A stretch of 64,000 nt of DNA, taken from positions 9,329,035 through 9,393,034 of the forward strand of contig NC_084471.1 of assembly GCF_027409185.1 (NCBI RefSeq), in the 5' to 3' direction. Below the pieces are notes generated by a model. It searched no databases. It was not told the DNA's origin and saw only the letters and a program-made list of their open reading frames with translations. This DNA is from Cynocephalus volans. Taxonomy: Eukaryota > Chordata > Mammalia > Dermoptera > Cynocephalidae. Made by a program: the position numbers and the translations under genes. Below, in pieces: positions 13,501 to 25,500 of this stretch (position 1 is its first letter; the number at the start of each line of letters is the position of its first letter).

Positions 13501-16500
13501 CCCGCCCTGGGTCAGGGGACTTAGGGAGGGAATCCCAGGGTCTGTGGCCCCTGTCTCTTTGGCTCTAGCCCACTGATGACCTGGGCCTTAGCTCCCTTCC
13601 TCTCCCTCCTCCCTTTCTCTGATCCCTACTCTAAATGTCTGGGGCTGGGGGCTACTCCATGTCTCTGAGCCTCAGTTTCCTCAACTGCAAACTGGGGATA
13701 ACCACACCTGCTTTGTCCCACAGGTTCACTGCAAAGGTCAAAAAGAGATAAAAAGGAATTGCAGGTGCTTTGTAAACTCCATGCTGCTGCCCGGTTATGA
13801 GCTGTGATTCTCTGCCTGCTCTAAGAGTCAGGGGAAGGGCTGGCTATGCAGCGGATCAGGATAAACTGAGCTGCACCAAACCCCGCCAGCAACCTTGACG
13901 CGGAGCTCTTGCTCCATGGAGACGGACATGACACTGCCCCTGCCTTCAATATGCTACAACTGGGTGGTGAGTCAGAGGCTGTGTTCACTCCGGAGGCTGA
14001 GCAGGGTCTCCTGTGGCAGCTCTGGGAAGGGAGCTGCTGGGATCAGAGCTGAGCCTGCAAGCACCGTGGGGGAGGGCAAAGCCAGGACATAGGCAGGGAA
14101 GCACAGCAGGCCCTGGGCAGGAAGGTGTGAGAAGGGAGGTGTGGAAAGCAAGGCCCAGGACACCTTGTTCTGAATGCTGAGCAGTACCAACCATGCTACA
14201 CTCCCAACACGAGACTCAGGCACAACCCTGTACAAGCCCCTCGGTCTGCCTGCATCTCAGACGGCCTGGGAGGTGGGCATGGGCTGTGGGGATGGACTGC
14301 CTGCACAGACTGGGTTTTTTTTTTTTTTTTTTTTAAAAAAAGATGACCGGTAAGGGGATCTCAACCCTTGGCTTGGTGTTGTCAGCACCACGCTCAGCCA
14401 GTGAGCAAACTGGCCATCCCTATATAGGATCCGAACCCGTGGCCTTGGTGTTATCAGCACCGCACTCTACCGAGTGAGCCATGGGCCGGCCTATGCACAG
14501 ACTGTTTGAAGCCAACTCTACACTATACTAGCCATGGAGACTTAGGAAGCTCCTCACCTCCCTGCACCTCAGCTTTGCCAGCTACAAAATGAGGACAATA
14601 TCTGCCTGCCAGCGCCAATGTGAGGAGGGTGTGAGTATCTAAAGCACCTGGCCACAGGCCTGGCATGTGACTGGCTATTGGAAAGAGCAGGTGTGGGGTT
14701 ATGATTTCTCTTTTTTTTTTTTTGGCAGCTGGGGGTACGGGGCTTGAACCCTGGACCTTGGTGTTATCAGTACCACGCTCTAACCAACTGAGCTAACTGG
14801 CCAGCCATGATTTTTCTTTCTGGCCTCAGTTTCTATTCCTGCAAAATGAGGGGGCTGATGGGATCTGGGCTCTAGCAACACAGGGTCCTACAGGCCTAAC
14901 TTTCTGGCAGTACAAGGACCTACTGATTCTAAGGTCAGGCCCCCCAAATGCCCAGGTGCCAGGATGGCCCTTCTGTGATGGCCAGGGAGCCCCCCGTCAG
15001 TGCCATGGACTGTGGGGTGATAGGCAGGCGGGTACCTCACAGAGGAAAGTGAAGATGCCCTGGTGCTCCCTGAGGAGCTTGGCGATGGTGAGACTGCCGC
15101 GCTGTACACCCCCCAGCGGGTCAAAGAGCAGGTCGCGGTTGAGGGTGCCCTTCCGCTCCTCGGTCCACACGTCGATCTCCTCCTGATGGTAGGCGAAGGT
15201 GCAGTTATCCCCGTACTTACAGTCCTGCTTGTTAATCATGTCTGCAAAGAGGCAACAGGACACACGTTCTGCCAGGTGGGGACAGCAGCCCGCAGCGCCC
15301 CTGCAACTCCCGCTGCAGCTCCTCTGCCCTGACACTGGCGAGGTGGCGGCTGCTTCCCTCCAGACGAGGACTTGGCAGGAGCAGAGCAGCAGAGCTGGGC
15401 AGCCTTTCCCAATCTCCAGGCCCCCACTGTGCTCCGCACCCGCAGAGCCCACTAGGAGCTCCTGCCCACCTGTCCCACAGGGCTGCCTTCCGTGCATTAA
15501 GCAAGCTGAAAGTTCTGAAAAGGGCTTTGTAGAAGTATATCAGCCTCTAAATGAATATGAAGGATTTTAAAAAATTAGAATTCACCAGGAAAATACTACT
15601 GCATAGTTAAGAGCATATAAAAGAGCAAATAATACTGAATATTTAATGGGCTTTGGAGTCAGACTTGGGCTGGGATTCCTCGTTACTCCTTGAGCCAGGG
15701 TCGTCTTCCATAAATGGAGGACACTAGGTTGTGGTGGGGATTAAGTTAGATAACAGATAAACTTTCAGGGGACCAGGGAGTTTGGAGAAAGGGAAGCAGG
15801 TTCAGAATGTGGAGACCTGCCATTTCCCAGGGGTGGGACCTGTTTTTCTTTCCCTTCCTCCCACTCTCAGTCTGCCTTGTCCCATCCCTCTGCCAGGCTC
15901 AAGGCACACAATGACAAATGGGTCACAGTCCCGGAGGAGCAGGCAGGGGGAGGAATAGGTGCAGGAATGGGTGCAGGGGAGCACTGCAGGAAAGACTCCC
16001 CAAGATCTATCTGGGTGATGCTTGAAGGAAGAGCAGAGCACGACTCGGCTCAAAGGGCGCAGCATGTACGATGGAGTCGGGGAGGCCCTAGTGTGTGGGG
16101 AATGGTCAGGGCAGAGGGTGAGGCAGCGGCCGTGGGCAGCGCAGGCCTCCTTGTAGAATTTGGGCTTCATCCCACTGGCCATGGGCAGTGGCTGATGGAG
16201 GCCTTTGAGCCCAGGAGTGACATGTTCTCAGTCCAGCCCGGCTGCTGGGAGAACAACAAGCTGGTCCAGAAGGCCCGGTGGGCTATTGCCATGAGCTGGG
16301 TTGGGAGATGGAGGCAGAGCCTGTGGCAGACTCTCAGAGCCTCAGTTTCCTTGTCCAGTGTTGGGAGGATGACGAAAGGGCTGCGCTACAAAGCGCTCAC
16401 CCACCTCGTGACTGTCACGTACTGCCACACAGACTGGACCAAGGTGCTTGGTTGGGAAATAGAAGAAAGCAAATAAGGTACACAATAAATGTCCATTAGA

Positions 16501-19500
16501 TACGACCAAACTCACAGGAGCCACAAGTGAGGACAATGACAACAAGAGAATAATCAAAAGGAGCTAAAAGTGATTGGCCTTACTATGTGCCAGTCCTGAA
16601 TGCTTTACACGTGTCTCTCCACGTGCTCCCAACAGCCCCCTGAGACCCTGCAGCGGCCATGGAAACCAGCTCTCCACAGACTGTCTGAGCACAGGCCACC
16701 AGGGGGGCTCCAGCTCCAGTGGAGCATCCTGAATGTTCTCTGCCTGCCTGTGGAGCCAGTCAGGATAGGAGATGCTCCTTCTGATGCAGACTTGTTCTCT
16801 GTGGGCCCCAGAAGCCTGAGCCTCAGCTTCCTCTGCTCGCGTGGCTGTGAGGACCACACCTGCCCTGTCTACCTGCGATGAGGAGAGAGCAGCAGCTGGG
16901 CAGAAGAAGCGAGGCCCTGGCTGTGTTGCCCACCCTGCTGCAGCTCACCCACCTTTGCACAGGTAGTAGGAGCCCACGAAGCTGGTCTTGGTGGGCCGGG
17001 GCCGGATCCGCTTCCAGGTCTGGTCCTCTGAGCTCCGGAGCCGGCCAAGTAGGATGTCCCGCTTGCACTTGTGCTCAAGGCCCTCACGATAGGTGTAGTC
17101 GCCAGCCCTGGGTCCTAGGGGAAGGTGGACAGGCACGGTGATTCCAGAAGCAGAACTTAAGGGTGACAGCTAGCAGGCCCAAGCAGTGGGTGGGGGTCAT
17201 CCCCCCACCTGCACACCTACCTGCCCTCACCTGGGCCTCCCGCCAGCTCCCATCTTACCCTTCCCTGCTATGTGCTCCTTGGAGACAGTGGGCCGTGTTG
17301 GGGGGACACCCCCTCCAAGGAGCCCATTCTTGGCACCCACCCCCTTTCTACCACCACCCTGACTCTCTAATGCCCATTTCAGGGTTTCTCTAGTAAGATT
17401 TATGAAGACAGTGCCTGGCAGTGAGCCCCAGCGAGTGTCTGCCCTTGACTTTCCTGCCCTAGAGGGGCTTCTGTTTTCCTGCACTTATCTCTGATTAAAA
17501 CACTTGGATTCTTTCATTCTGGGATGCCAGTATATCTGGGGCAGGGGGTGGGGTGCTCAGGTGTGACGTTACCTGTCTTGGGGTAGCAGAGCTGGCAGGC
17601 CTGCTTGAACTCGTGGGTGGCAGCCAAGGGGTTCTTGATGAGCAGGGCAGTGTTGGGCATGGAGGGCTCTGGCTGTGACAGGAGATCAGCCATCTTAGGC
17701 CCTGGATGATGGCTGGACCACAGGGGCCAGCCTGGGTACTAGAGGTGGGGGTGCTCTATGACACCCCCTTATTGTATCCGACAGCAGAAGTGTAGCCCAG
17801 GACTCTCCCTTCCTCTCCCTTCCCAGTTGGGGAACTCCTTATAATGTGGTCCAAGAGCCCAGAACATCAGACCAGATCAGCCTAGGGAAGCCCTAGGCTA
17901 GTGGGGGTGTGTGAATGATAATGATCTTGGCCTGGAAACTTTCCTTGAATAAAAGCCTATGCACATGCCCTTGCCCATGCCCACTAGCCATCAGCAGATA
18001 GGGAGGAAGCAAGACTCAGAGAGGTTAGGCGACTTCCCCAGGGACACACAGCTAGTGTCCAGGCTGAGGTCAGAATACAGGCTGCCTACCTCCTGGTCAA
18101 GTGCTCCTTTAAACTCAGAATCTGGCTGAGTGCGGAGCCCAGGGACGTTACTAACTCTGGGGAAGTCACTTAGCCCCTCTCCTCACTGACAAGGACGGTG
18201 GTGCCCTCTTCCTGCTCTCCCAGCATGTGGCTCAATGAGGAAGGGCTAGGAAGAGACCCTTTCTGGCCCGCCCACTCTGAGGGTGCCCCTTCTGGGGGGA
18301 TGCAGTGCCTTACTCCATGCAGAGTTCACCCCCTCTCCCCTGGAGCCCACATCACTTTGTCCCCACCTCCAGGAGGGAATGAGGGGCCTGCTCATGGAGC
18401 CCCACCCAAGTTACTCACCGAGGGGGCTGGTTTCTGTGTGCCGCTTGGGGGACGGTGGTCCTGGGAGTTGCTCTCCTCTGGGCAGGGAGAAGGCAGAGGA
18501 GTCACTTCCCCTGGCCCTGAGGGTGTGAGGGACCTTCCTAGGGCTTTCTCTTATGTATTTCTAAGTCAGAGGATCTCTTCAGGCCACATGACCTCTCCTG
18601 TTCAAGCTGATCCCCTGACTCTGTCCCGTCCTCTTTACCCCACAGCCACTACCCTGGGGTAAAAAGGCCTCCCAACCAAGCAGATCCATCCCTTGCTTAA
18701 ACCTTTCGAGGCTCCCTGCTGCCCCTTAGGAGAAAGCCCAAGCTCCTTAGCTTGGCTCACAGGTCCTCTGAGACCAACACCCCCACCAACTTTCCCCTCA
18801 GCCAGCTGCCTTGGTCATCAGCCAGCCCCCACGCCATCCAGGCCTGGGCCTCTGCTCCCTCTGCCTGGCAGAGCAACTTCTCCTCCAAGACCCCGCCCAG
18901 GCGTCAGCTCCTCCAGGAAGTCTCCCCCTTAGCTCCAGGGCAGAATGAAACCCTCTCAGTCATAGGTGCCTTGGGCTATATCTAACTGCCCAAGCCAGTC
19001 CCACCAGAGTGCAGACAGGTCTGCTTCCTCTCTGGGTTCCTGGAACCCAGCTCAGGGTGGTGCAGAAGGAGCCCATGGCCTTGTACCCTGCCCCAGCCTC
19101 AGGATTATCCCCGTGGGATCCTACCAGACTGGTGACCCAGGGTCCTGGGAGGCTGGGCAGAGAGCACCAGACTGGGTGACTGCAGTCTGATCTGGCCCGG
19201 CTCTGCTCTGTTTGATCCTGAACAGGACACCCACCCCTCAGGCCTGAGGCCTACACCATGCTGAGTTCTGCAGAGACACAGCCACACATAGATGTGGCCC
19301 TGGACCACTAAGGGATGAAAGTGCCTGGGCTTTGGCAATACAGAGTGGTCATCCCAACTCCATTCTCCAGAGACTAGAGATGTGACAGTGCTTTGCAAAC
19401 TGTAGAGGGGTAGGGGTGAATATGCCACCAGGTCTCACCCATGAAGGAGTCAGGCTTGTCCAGGGAGCCTCGGGTCGACCCGAAGCTGTCGAGGGCATCC

Positions 19501-22500
19501 AGCCGGGTCTCTGAGTACGGCAGCAGGTCTAGGGGGTCCAGGGTGGGGCCTGGGGGGTCGAGGGCCTCCAGCACGGAGGCAGCCAGCTTCTTGGAGGGGT
19601 CCATGACAAGGCCGAAGGAGGCAGGGGGCAGTGGACTGGAGACAGGGATGGAGCCACCCACCACAGGTGGCAGCAGCGGAGTCCCACCGGGGAACACGGG
19701 TATCAGCTGGGGCAACTCACTAGGCATGCCGCTGCCGGGCAGGCCCCCCTGCACCAGAGACTGTGGGGTGGGGGGGGACAGAGGAAGGGGTCAGAGAGGA
19801 GAATGCCTGGGCAGAACTGGACACTCTGGGAAGCAAGCAAGCCTACCCCTTTCTGCGGCCCGGCCTCAACCTGCCCCATGAGGTGGACTCAGGGCTCTTT
19901 ACAGTCCCTCTGGGTGTACATTCTGCAACTTCGTTTCTATCACAAGAAGTCTCTCCTGAGGCCTCAGTTTCCCCAGCTGTGACATGGGGACAGGGCCTTC
20001 CCTCCACCCCTCATGGGACAATTGGGTTCCTTGTGGGAGAGGGGTTCAGGGGAGCAGAGGGCAGCGGCTGGGCTCACCAGAGAGTCCAGGAGGGTGTCCA
20101 GCTCTGGCCCAAAGACATCCCCGTCTGAAAAATCATCCAGGCTCTCGGTGCCGGGGAGGACCCTGCTGCTGCTGTCCAGGGGGGCCAGCAGGTCCAGAAC
20201 GTGAGGGAACAGGGGCATCATGGGGGTGGAGGGGAGGAGGGCCGGGGAGCCTCGCGGGTCCACATAGCAGTCTGCGGATGGGGGTGGGCTCAGTAGCTGA
20301 AGGGGGCACTGTGTGCTGTGAGTGAAGGTGTCCCAGGGCCCTGGGGTGCTCACCCAACACCTTCCCTTCTTTCCCAGCTCCTGCCAGGATCCCTGCCTGC
20401 CCCATCAGGCCTTCCCTCCTTGGGAGAAGCTCCATAACAGTCAAGGAAGGCGGCCTGAGGCTGGAGTGGGCCCTGCAGTCCTACAGTATCTCCCGATGGC
20501 CCTGGCCCAGGGCCTGAACACCCACCAGCATTGCCCCTTCCTATGGGGCAAGCAAAGTCCCCTCCAAGGGACACTTACAGCACCACCCTTCCTGGAAACC
20601 GGTGAGGAAGAGAAGGGCTCCTGAAGGGGAGGGGGTGGCCTGGAGTGAAGGACATAGGACCAGCGCCACCCCACTGGAGGGATGCTCTCCCCTCCCTGAG
20701 GGGGAGTCTGCTGTTCTCAACCCACTATTTTCTCTCATGCGGAGTCCCCAGGGCAGGGAGCCCCTAGGGGCCCCTGTCTGCAGGGCTGGGGTGGGAGAGG
20801 CTTGACTTGCCTGAACTCCCAGGGAGCTTGGCGGTGAGGGGTTGAGCCCTCCCTGGGTCCCATCTCCACCCCATCCCTGACATCAGGGACACTACCTGTT
20901 TCGATGTCATCTATGGACCCCAATCCGTTGGAAGTGCCCTGTGGAAAGGAAGGACATGGTGGGTCAGACAGACTTGGGCTGGGCAGGCCCCTGTGGCTGG
21001 CACTCAGGGTTCCCAGCCCCTCTCCATGTGATGATGCTGATGACCTGGCACGGGGCAGCACTGAGAGCACCAAGGGATATTAAAACCCCAACACATGCTG
21101 GCTTCTCACCCCGCCATGGCACCCAGGAGGAGCTGTGGGGACAAACGGGCCTCCAGCTCCCCCTCATGGGAGAACTAGCCTACGGGAAAGGACATAACCT
21201 CCGCACCTTGGTTTTCCCATCTGTCATACGGTAGGGTCTACACCTGGGGAGGGTGGCAAGGGTTTTACCAAGCCCTCCTTGCAACTCAAAGAGATAAGTG
21301 CCTACTCCCTGAATCACTAGTGTCCTCTCCCCCATCACTATGCCCCAGGCCCTCTAGGAAGCAGAGAAGAGGGGAATCTGCCCAGTCAGATCCCACTGCC
21401 ACCCAGCTGTGGACCTTCCACTGGAGGGAAAGCTGGGCCTGAACTTGCTCTGTGGGCTGCCAAGTCCCTCATCCTCTCTGGAACTGTTTCCCTATTTGTA
21501 AGATGAATACACAGTCACCCGCCTCCTGAAATTGTTATAAGGATGAAATGACTTGACATTTGTAAAGAGCTTAGAATAGTGCCTGGTACATAGGAGAGTG
21601 CTTTACAAGTGTTTATTAGATGCATAACATTTATTTTTAAGTCCGAGCTGTCAGGAGGTTGGCCTGGGTGAGCGGCATGTTTAATTCACCAGCCCACGCT
21701 TTACCCTTGACGGACTCCCCTGCCTCGCCTCCACCTCCATTGCATTCCTCGACCCTGAACATCCGCCCGTTCTTCTCAGAGTTCCTCACGATCCAGCTGA
21801 AGTCCTGCTTCCCCGGTGAGCCCCGAGTGGCTCCTGCCTCTTCTGTGCTCCTGAAGAGGCAGGAGGAGGACCGGACCCTCACCACTAGCCATCCTCTCCC
21901 AGGGTCAGCAGTAGCAGGAACAGCAACAAGATTCATCCAGGGCCTTGCCTCCTGCCAGGCCCGTGACAGCACATCACACCTGCTGTCGCATTTAGCCCTT
22001 GGTCTGGGTGCCTTGCAAGATGTCGTTCCAAGACACAGGAGATGTTGGCCCGGAAAGTTGCCATTCACAGGTCAGAACAGGGCTGTTTGAGCCGGGAATC
22101 TGTCCTGACCCTGTCCCCTGACCCCCAGACCCACCCCCACCAAGTGCCTCCTTCCCACACCCCCGAACCTATGCACAGAGCACACAGCAAATATGTATAC
22201 TTCAGTCTCCCAGGGTGTGTCTGCCCATCACAGATAGTTGCATAAACTGGCTCAGAGAGCTCCTATTCTCACAGTACGTATGTAAAACATTTGAGGGGAA
22301 AAAAAGAGGTACCAGATGAACATCTGAGATTCTCCCTGGTAGGTGCTGCCCGTGGCTCCCCAGGCCTTGCAGGACGAAGTCACCTTCTTAGCCCTCCTGC
22401 CACCACCTCGCCCAGCCTTTCTAGGCTCACCTCATCCTGCCCTTTTGGATGGACTTCCTGCTAGTAACGTTCATTTAGCAGCAAAGGTTTATGGAGCAGG

Positions 22501-25500
22501 CACTGCGCAGGGAGCTTTCACAAATGATCCGTTGTAATCCTACAACCACCATGAAATGGCAGGCACTAGCACCCTTTTAAAAGTAAGGAAGCTGAGGCTC
22601 TGAGAGGTGGAGTGGCCAGCTCAGATAAGGGGCATGCTCAGGATTTGGACCAAAACACGTCCAGTTGCAGAGCCCAGGCTCTTCTGAACCCCATGCTCTC
22701 AGTCTGGGGTATTTCTCTCCCTTCAGATTTGCTCACACTGTTCCCCTGGCCGTGAGTGCCATTCCCTACTCTCCACCTGTCTGAGTCCTATTCTGCTGGT
22801 TCCATGAAGCCCTCTCGACCAAGGCTGCCTTGGGCTCTGCATTCCCAGAACTCACAGCCCTCCTTGTGTCTTGCTCCCCATGCTGCCAAGAGCTAGCTCT
22901 CGCACAGACACTGTGCCTCTCCCTGTCTCCTGGGTAATAAAAAGCTCCCTGTGGGCATAGCTGGGGCCATCCCCACTTCTAGGCACACCCAGGGAATGAC
23001 TAATGGGCCGAGTAGATTCCATGTTGGAGAATCCCACAGGGACCCCAGCAGTCAGTGCTCACACGTCTACCACAACTTATAGAAGGCCAGGGGCTCTGGC
23101 TGGACACCACCCTGCCCTCACGTGTTCTTAGGCAACTCTGTGCATGAGTGTGTGTGCGTGCGGGCACATGCAGTACCATGCTGGGCACAGGGAGGCACCG
23201 AGGCAGAGTCTGACCTGGTCCTCTCCGTTTTGGAGCCCACTCTGCTTGGGCTTTTCACTGACCTCTATAATCATGACCAGCCCTGACCTCTGTGAAAGTG
23301 GGGGTAAGGGGCCTAGCAAGGTTGCAGGGATGAGTGAACAGCCTGGCCGTGCCAGGCATGGCACCATCTGTGGTCCACCAGCTGCGGGTTGAGCAGGGCA
23401 TCGTGGGCTTGACCCAGGAAGAACCATGAATTTTGTCCGTATCTGCTGTGGCCCTTTGGCTACAGTCATTCCGTCATTCAGTGAATGACTTCTGAGCATC
23501 TGCTATGCCTGCCCAGCCCCAGCTCTACTTGCTGTTATGAGCAGTTCACATGCTGCTGCATCTAGTGTCCAGATTGATGACAGTCACACAGAAGCACTCA
23601 GAAAAATCTCGTGAACTAATGAATAGAATCAATTCTGTCCTCCTTCAATGCCTCCCAATGCTCTCGTGATGAAGACCCAACTCTGTGCCAAGGACCAAGT
23701 GGCCTGCCTTCTATCTACGTTCCAGCCCACCCCACCTCCGCTGCTCTTGGTTCCTCACAGCCTCAGGACCTTTGCACGTACCTTCCCCTCTGTGTGGAAT
23801 GCTGTTTCACCTGCACACCTTGCCCCTGCCTAACCTTCAGCCAATGGCCCATGGCTCCCCACACGCTGCCTTCACAGCTCTCATCACGGTTTGTACCCAG
23901 AAATGACCAGGTTAATGTCTATCTGCCCTGGACTGTGAGTTATTTTAGGCCAAGGACCAGGTTGGTTTTGTTCACCACATACCCAATCCCAGTCTCAGAG
24001 CCTGGCACACACTGGGTGAACTTAGACAAGCCACCTAACTTCCCTGTACCTTGACTTCTCCTTTGTAATAAGGGAATAAATAGTACCTCCCTCAAGGAGC
24101 TGTTGTGAAATTGAGACTGTTCATTCATTCATTCATTCATTCATTTGGTTAGTACTTTGTTTTGAGCACCTAGTACATGCCAGGCCTGATTATCTCTGTT
24201 GCAAACCATGAGTGCTATAAAGGCAGAGCCCCATCTGCCTCCCTTGCAGGCTGGGAAGGCCCAAGACCAAGGACACAGCTAACTCAGGCTCAGGGCCAAG
24301 AACAGGTTCTGTGGGACCCCTTGTTGAGCGAATGAATGAAAACATCGTAAAGCTCTGGGTGAAAGGAAGCCTGCTGCCACCTTGCCATGTGGCATTGGCC
24401 AAGTCCCCTCCCACTTTGTGCCTCAGTTTCCCCTTGTGTACAACCAGACAGCAGGACACTGGGCTCTATCAATGCTCACTTTCCAAAAAGCCTCAAAGTC
24501 CACCTGAGCAGTTCCTGTGTGTGTGTGTGGCATGTGCTAGGCCCTGCTACTTCCCCAGGATGAGCCAGGCCTGACTGGGTTGCACAGGTCTTGGCCCTGT
24601 GGGTGGGAGTCCTACACCGAGATAATGCTGCAGCTATCAGCAGCTAATGCCCATTGTTTCCCACTGGGGCCCATAGTTCTCGGGTTATAAAATGCTTCCC
24701 TCCCTTGCCCTGATGAGGGAGAAAACATCCCCATTTCACGGATTTGGAAGCTGAGGTTCAGAGATGAAGGAGCTGCCCAAGGCCACAGCCAGAGCAGGGT
24801 CCAGTCAGGCCCTTATCTGTCAGAGTCCAAAGTCTGAGCTCTCCCTCCCCTCCTCTGTGTATCTCCCCAGCAGAGGCCCTGGTCCATGGGGTAGCAGGAA
24901 GGGTCTCAGTGACCGGATGAGCTTGAGCTGGGCCTTAAAAAGGGAAGAGACAGAGAAAGGCAGGGTGGAAGGAAGGAAGACATTCGAGGCCCAGAGGCCT
25001 GAGCCTGCAGAAAGGCCAGTCAGAAGGCAGTCAATGGCAGCTGGAATGTGGGGGTAACGACGCAGAATGACAGGCAACTGGGACCAGACCACCCAGACCT
25101 TGTCCTGGCCTGGTGTGCACCCCTGACAGTTCCTTGCGATGACCACTTCCACCAACAGCAGCCAAGCCCATCCCCATGCTCTGCCCCTGTGGTCACAGGA
25201 GGCACCTCCTGGGGAGGTGTGTTGTGTGTCTCTCACAAGTTGGACCCAGGCTCAGGTTGTCAGTCATCCCCCTCTTTCCAGGGCATGTGCCTGGCTCACA
25301 GCAATGGGGACAAGGACAGCGTAAGCCAACCCTTCAGTCTAATGCCCCAGACCCGCTGCCTGAGGTCATTTATATCCCAGAGAGTGAACACGAAGTTCTC
25401 ATGATGGATGAACCAAGATAGGTGGTACTGGGGGTAGGGAGGGGGCTTGGGGTCCCAGCCCCCATCCTACCTGATCTGCCACGCCAGCTGCAGTGCCATT

